Shown one piece after another: positions 44,538 through 48,123 of a stretch of 48,123 bases of DNA. Origin of the DNA: Gnetum montanum (taxonomy: Eukaryota > Streptophyta > Gnetopsida > Gnetales > Gnetaceae). The number at the start of each line of letters is the position of its first letter. Position 1 is the first letter of the stretch. The notes beneath the pieces are model-generated. The model was not told the origin of the DNA, searched no databases, and saw only the letters and a list, made by a program, of their open reading frames with translations. The stretch lies in assembly GCA_015680685.1 (NCBI GenBank), contig MNCI01002249.1, forward strand, positions 469,648-517,770. Reading direction: 5' to 3'. Made by a program: the position numbers and the translations under genes.

Positions 44538-46680
44538 ATTGAATGAACAGTCATCCTTGAGTACAGAAGAAGAAGAACAAGTCCTTTACAAAATATATTA
44601 GGGGGTGTGGACTTATTTTACTGACATGTAGAGTGACACAGAGAAAATAGAAAAATATAGAAGTTCCCAAGCATACAATATTATAATTATGTACAAAATT
44701 AGTGTTCATGACAATAGGAAAGAACACCAATGGATCCAAAGCACATCCAACCCCTCTTGGCAACAAAAGAATAAGGGAGAGGTAGAAGAGATCTAGCAGT
44801 TATGAACAATCTCTCGCAAGTGATATAGTTGCATCCTCCTTGATGACGACAATCCCACTTCCAATCCATGCTTCCCACTGCAATCACAACAAACCAAGGA
44901 TTAGTGTATATAGTGTAATAGATAATGGTTGAATACCTTGTCTTGTCAGTGATTTTATCTAGCTGAGTTATGATTGTGATAGATTGGTTGCTTGATATTG
45001 TTAATGGTAAGACCGACGAATGGGTTAAGTAAGAGAAGCAATCCATAAAATTCAAAAAATCTTAACACAAGGAATACTGGAAAGAGGGTATTCACAACAA
45101 CAAAAAAGAGTTCATTACAAATAGTTATGAAGGTATGTACAATTGGATGCCATGGATGGGGTAAATAAAAAGAATTTGATTGTAACAATGTTTAAGGGTA
45201 AAGAACTTAACTTAACCAAACTAAACGATATGCAAGTGGGTCCTCCCAAAAGCAAGCACAAGCCTTTTATGCCCTTGCATAAATTCAAACCAAGGATTTC
45301 ATGGGCACCGTGGATGATTAATGGTTACAAAAAGGTAAGTACAAAATCCCAAAGGTAACTGACTAAGAAACTAGACATATCAAACTAGAACATTGAATCA
45401 AAACATGAAACTGGTAGTGAGGTGAGGCATGATAAGCATAGATGGATGATAGAGAGAATGGAATGAAGTTCCTAATTATGGTCACATGCAGTCCCTTGTG
45501 GAGTTCGTGATTAAATGACTTGGTACGATCCATGCTCAGTCCAGATCAAAACCAACCACTTTCAGTGACTTCACATCAACATTCTAAGGCTAGTTCATCC
45601 CCTGAGATACAAGAATGATCCCACAAAACAACCACTGTTCCAAATTGGAGTGAATGTAGGAATTCAGAAAGGGCCTTAGTTAGAGGAGACAAGACAAGTC
45701 TCATAACTAGTGCTTGTAGTCCTTTTATTTGGTCTAAGTGGTGTGTTTGAATTTCCATGTTTTTTTAATGGGAACCACACCATGCAAAGACCCATGAATT
45801 TTTCACATTTATTTTGTCCAAGGGATGTGATTTGAATCCTCATATTTTTTTTTTGTAATTAGGACCATGCCATGCAAGGACTTATTTGACTTCCTATTGT
45901 GAAATGATGTGGAATGGTGAGAAGCTTACAAGAACACTCTTGCACATAGGAAAGTAGAAAAGCACAAAAAAATAAGGCATCCCTTTGAAGCCAAAACTTG
46001 TCCAAATCTTTGATTCTTTTCCAATTCTAGAAACTACACAAGTCACCAATTTATTAAAGTTGCATTTATGAAGAAGAGATTGCACGTTTCCAAAACAAGG
46101 AAAACTATAGGGTATGTGGATGGGTGGATGATGTGGACTCACTACCTATTGTGTGAAAAGAAACCATGTCCCAATTGTCAGTGCCAATATTCAAAGTTAG
46201 AAACCAGACACCAACAATCAAATTACAAATGAAGCATACCACCATCAAGTAGCACATTACCATTGTACCTACCACCTTATTAGCAGAAAAAGTAGAGAAA
46301 TACATCAAACACAAGCAAACATAACCATAAAATAAAGTGAAAGAGTAAACAATAAATATTGAATATATTAATAATAGTGTAAAACAAAAACTAAGAGAAG
46401 ACCAATAACCTTAAAAATACAAATATATAAAACAAAAATGTAAAACAAAGAAGGTGAAAAAGAAAAGTTGTAAAATAGAAAATGTGTAAAACAAAAAAGT
46501 AAAAAATTGAGGAACCCCCTAAGGTGTTAGTATGGGTGACCAACTCCCCCATGACTGAGTTGGAACGGAGAGATCTAAAAGATTGAGTGTGGTTGTTCAT
46601 CTAAAAAGGTGTTCGTTGCATTGGTTGGCCTGGGCTCATGGAAAGGTTTTATTTGTTAAATGTTGACTAGTTATTTCTTG
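44538..46680 (-). other. 3' non-coding region of element C
   Basis: The part near the LTR matches B's 3' end (9616-9700). The part near 46100-46150 matches the post-integrase region of A and B (a catcatccac block). Several short open frames (44699-45055, 45143-45358 and others) show no recognisable motif. Confidence 0.55.
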
Positions 46681-46689
46681 TCTAGGCTA

Positions 46690-47800
46690 TCAAGTTTGTA
46701 GATGATCATGGCCCCAGATGGAAAAGTCTCATCAATAATGTAAGGTCCTTCTCACAATGTTTGAAATTTGGTTTGTTGGGATACATGTGCGGGATTCCAA
46801 TAGAGAACCTTGTCTCCTAGTTCAAACTTGACATTTCTTATTTTGAGGTCATGGCATTTCTTGTTGAATGTCTTATGCATTTTTTTGGACAACAGGGCCA
46901 TTAACCGATTTTCATCTAGCAATTTAAGACTCACTAACCATTCTTTCTATGCTAGACTTAGATTTAGGTCAAGGTCATAGGTTGTAGAGAGTGTATGGAG
47001 TTTTGATTGAATGGGTAATGTTGGTAATTTTTCGTACATGAGCTCATAGGGAGAGTAACCTATGGGAAGCTTCCATGTGGAGCGATAGGCCCAAAGGGCA
47101 TCATTTAATTTAGTGCTCCAATCCTTTTGGTACTTGCTAATGGTACATGTTAAAATTTTTGTAATCTCCCAAGTAGTAACCTCAGCTTGACCATTGGCTT
47201 GGGGGTGATATGGAGTTGTGAGTTTATGCTCAACCCCCAAGTGTTGCATTAGTTTCTAGAAAGTGGCACCTGTAAAATGAGTTCCATTGTTAGAAATTAA
47301 TGCATGAGGTACACCAAACCTGTTTACAATGTTTTGTTATACAAACCAAGTAGTAGTAGTGGATGTATAATCGGTGATGGCTACTACTTCTACCCACTTG
47401 GTATAATAGTCAACTGCGACTATTATATATGCCTTTCCATTTGATAAAGGTGCGATGGGACCCATAAAGTTAATGTCCCAAATATTGAATGGCTCAAGAG
47501 GTTGTATCCATTATTGTGGTTCCTCCATTCGAGTTGTCATTCCACCATCCCTCTGGTAATGATCACAAGCGTAGAAGAATTGATGTGCATCCCTAAAGAT
47601 TGTTGACCAATAATAGCCTGCCATGAGGATTTTTATGTCCATGCATCTCCCAACATAATGGCCCCCACAAGGACCTTTGTGAGCATCCCAGAGAATGTGT
47701 AGTTGATTCGTATTAGGGACACACCAATGTACGAGGTCATTGGGATAAACTTTGTAAAAGTTTCCATTAATCTCCATGAAATGCTTGATCGGGTGAAGGA
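46690..47800 (-). pseudogene. Integrase of element C, nearly intact but damaged
   Basis: HHCC domain: HKGPCGGHY then ACDHYQRDGG (second Cys of CxxC now Tyr; 47777-47511). Core: WDINFMGPI (about 47480, Asp kept), YIIVAVDYYTKWVE, LISNNGTHF (about 47290, catalytic Asp now Asn), TTPYHPQANGQAEV (about 47200, Glu kept), then LNDALWAYRSTWKLPIGYSPYELMY. C-terminal domain: KFELGDKVLYWNPAHVSQ and EGPYIIDETFPSGAM (about 46830-46720). Long open pieces (47777-47511, 47249-46947, 46934-46752) are separated by single stops. It follows RNase H on the same strand. Confidence 0.9.
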
Positions 47801-47959
47801 ACTATTGTTTCTTTCTAGTGTCCAGCCCTTATGCCAGTTCTTGCTTGAGCAAATAAGTGAGGATGGTGTCATACCATTTTGATTCATTGGGCATTTGTGC
47901 ATTAATAGCACCTGCAAGGAGAGATTCATTAGGAAATTGATAAGATAAAGAGCTATCTT

Positions 47960-48123
47960 TCTCCTTGTCATTCCATCTTAGTTATGATAAGTGATCTATG
48001 ACCACATTCTCCACACCTTTATGATCTACCATTGTGAGATCAAATTCCTACAAAATCACAAGCCATCGTATAACACAGGGGCTCACCATTGGTTTTTTCA
48101 TTAAAAATTTGATGGTGCTATGA
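47960..48123 (-). pseudogene. C-terminal end of RNase H of element C (window edge)
   Basis: Reads HSTIKFLMKKPMVSPCVIRW, EFDLTMVDHKGVENVVIDHLS and RWND (48123 to about 47965), the usual end of Gypsy RNase H before the integrase linker. One stop is visible. The start lies outside the window. Confidence 0.8.

Larger units (their letters stand above)
43656..48123 (-). mobile_element. Element C: youngest-looking Athila-like element, runs off the right edge
   Basis: Minus strand: RNase H end (48123-47960), integrase (about 47800-46690), a 3' region (46690-44538), PPT (44528-44537) and 3' LTR (43656-44527). Gag, protease and RT lie beyond the window. It has the fewest stops and more CpGs than B or D. 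It is inserted in element A's module (left flank GAAAT). Unlike B it has only about 2.1 kb between integrase and LTR, with no 3' ORF or internal promoter module recognised. Confidence 0.82.

Noticed and set aside
45143-45358. 71-codon plus-strand frame starting MDAMDGVNKK as a host gene
   Set aside because: Lies in the 3' non-coding region of element C, shows no motif and has no clear promoter.

Overview
The window looks like nuclear DNA from a seed plant with a large, repeat-filled genome. I see no intact host protein gene. Support for a plant comes from a nuclear-type tRNA-Leu(CAG) gene with plant-like flanks, an L1-type LINE relic, and a dense nest of Ty3/Gypsy LTR elements. Their primer-binding sites are complementary (through transitions) to plant tRNA-Asp, as in the Athila group. 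The species cannot be named from this sequence. The DNA is AT-rich and CpG-poor. Most decay is C>T/G>A, including stops at former Gln/Arg codons, which fits old, heavily methylated heterochromatin.

Layout. 1-1191: two LTR pieces, one (minus) carrying a 17-bp/67-bp minisatellite in its U3. 1192-2308: nothing recognised. 2309-6930: a LINE relic (plus) split by a solo LTR (2715-3596) with a perfect 5-bp target duplication. 6931-9489: sparse sequence holding the tRNA gene inside a CpG-retaining patch. 9490-31132: element B (minus), an Athila-like element of about 13 kb without its insert. It has 5' LTR, tRNA-Asp PBS, gag, protease, RT, RNase H, integrase, a long 3' region with an extra ORF, PPT and a 3' LTR stub. 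20134-28756: element Y (plus), inserted in B's gag. 20947-~26672: element Z (minus), inserted in Y's 5' LTR. 31133-36779: element D (minus, LTR-gag-PR-RT-part RNase H), itself interrupted by B. 37084-43655: element A (plus), a gag-protease element lacking RT/RNase H/integrase. 43656-48123: element C (minus), the youngest-looking pol, inserted in A and running off the right edge.

How the parts relate. All LTR elements share one LTR design: TGATGA...TCATCA ends, a U3 full of GATATCG/GATGTYGTAG motifs, TATAAATA, and AATAAA in R. B, C and D carry (or carried) replication genes. A and Z keep gag and protease but lack RT-RNase H-integrase, so they look like non-autonomous partners. The most unusual structure is a module seen three times (B, Y and A). 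It combines LTR-like U3 motifs, a TATA box, a leader, a consensus splice donor and, in B and Y, an intron of about 300 bp ending AG/ATG. It sits between the integrase and a 3' ORF and may be an internal promoter for a spliced extra gene.

All boundaries come from reading by eye. Domain limits in decayed genes are approximate.
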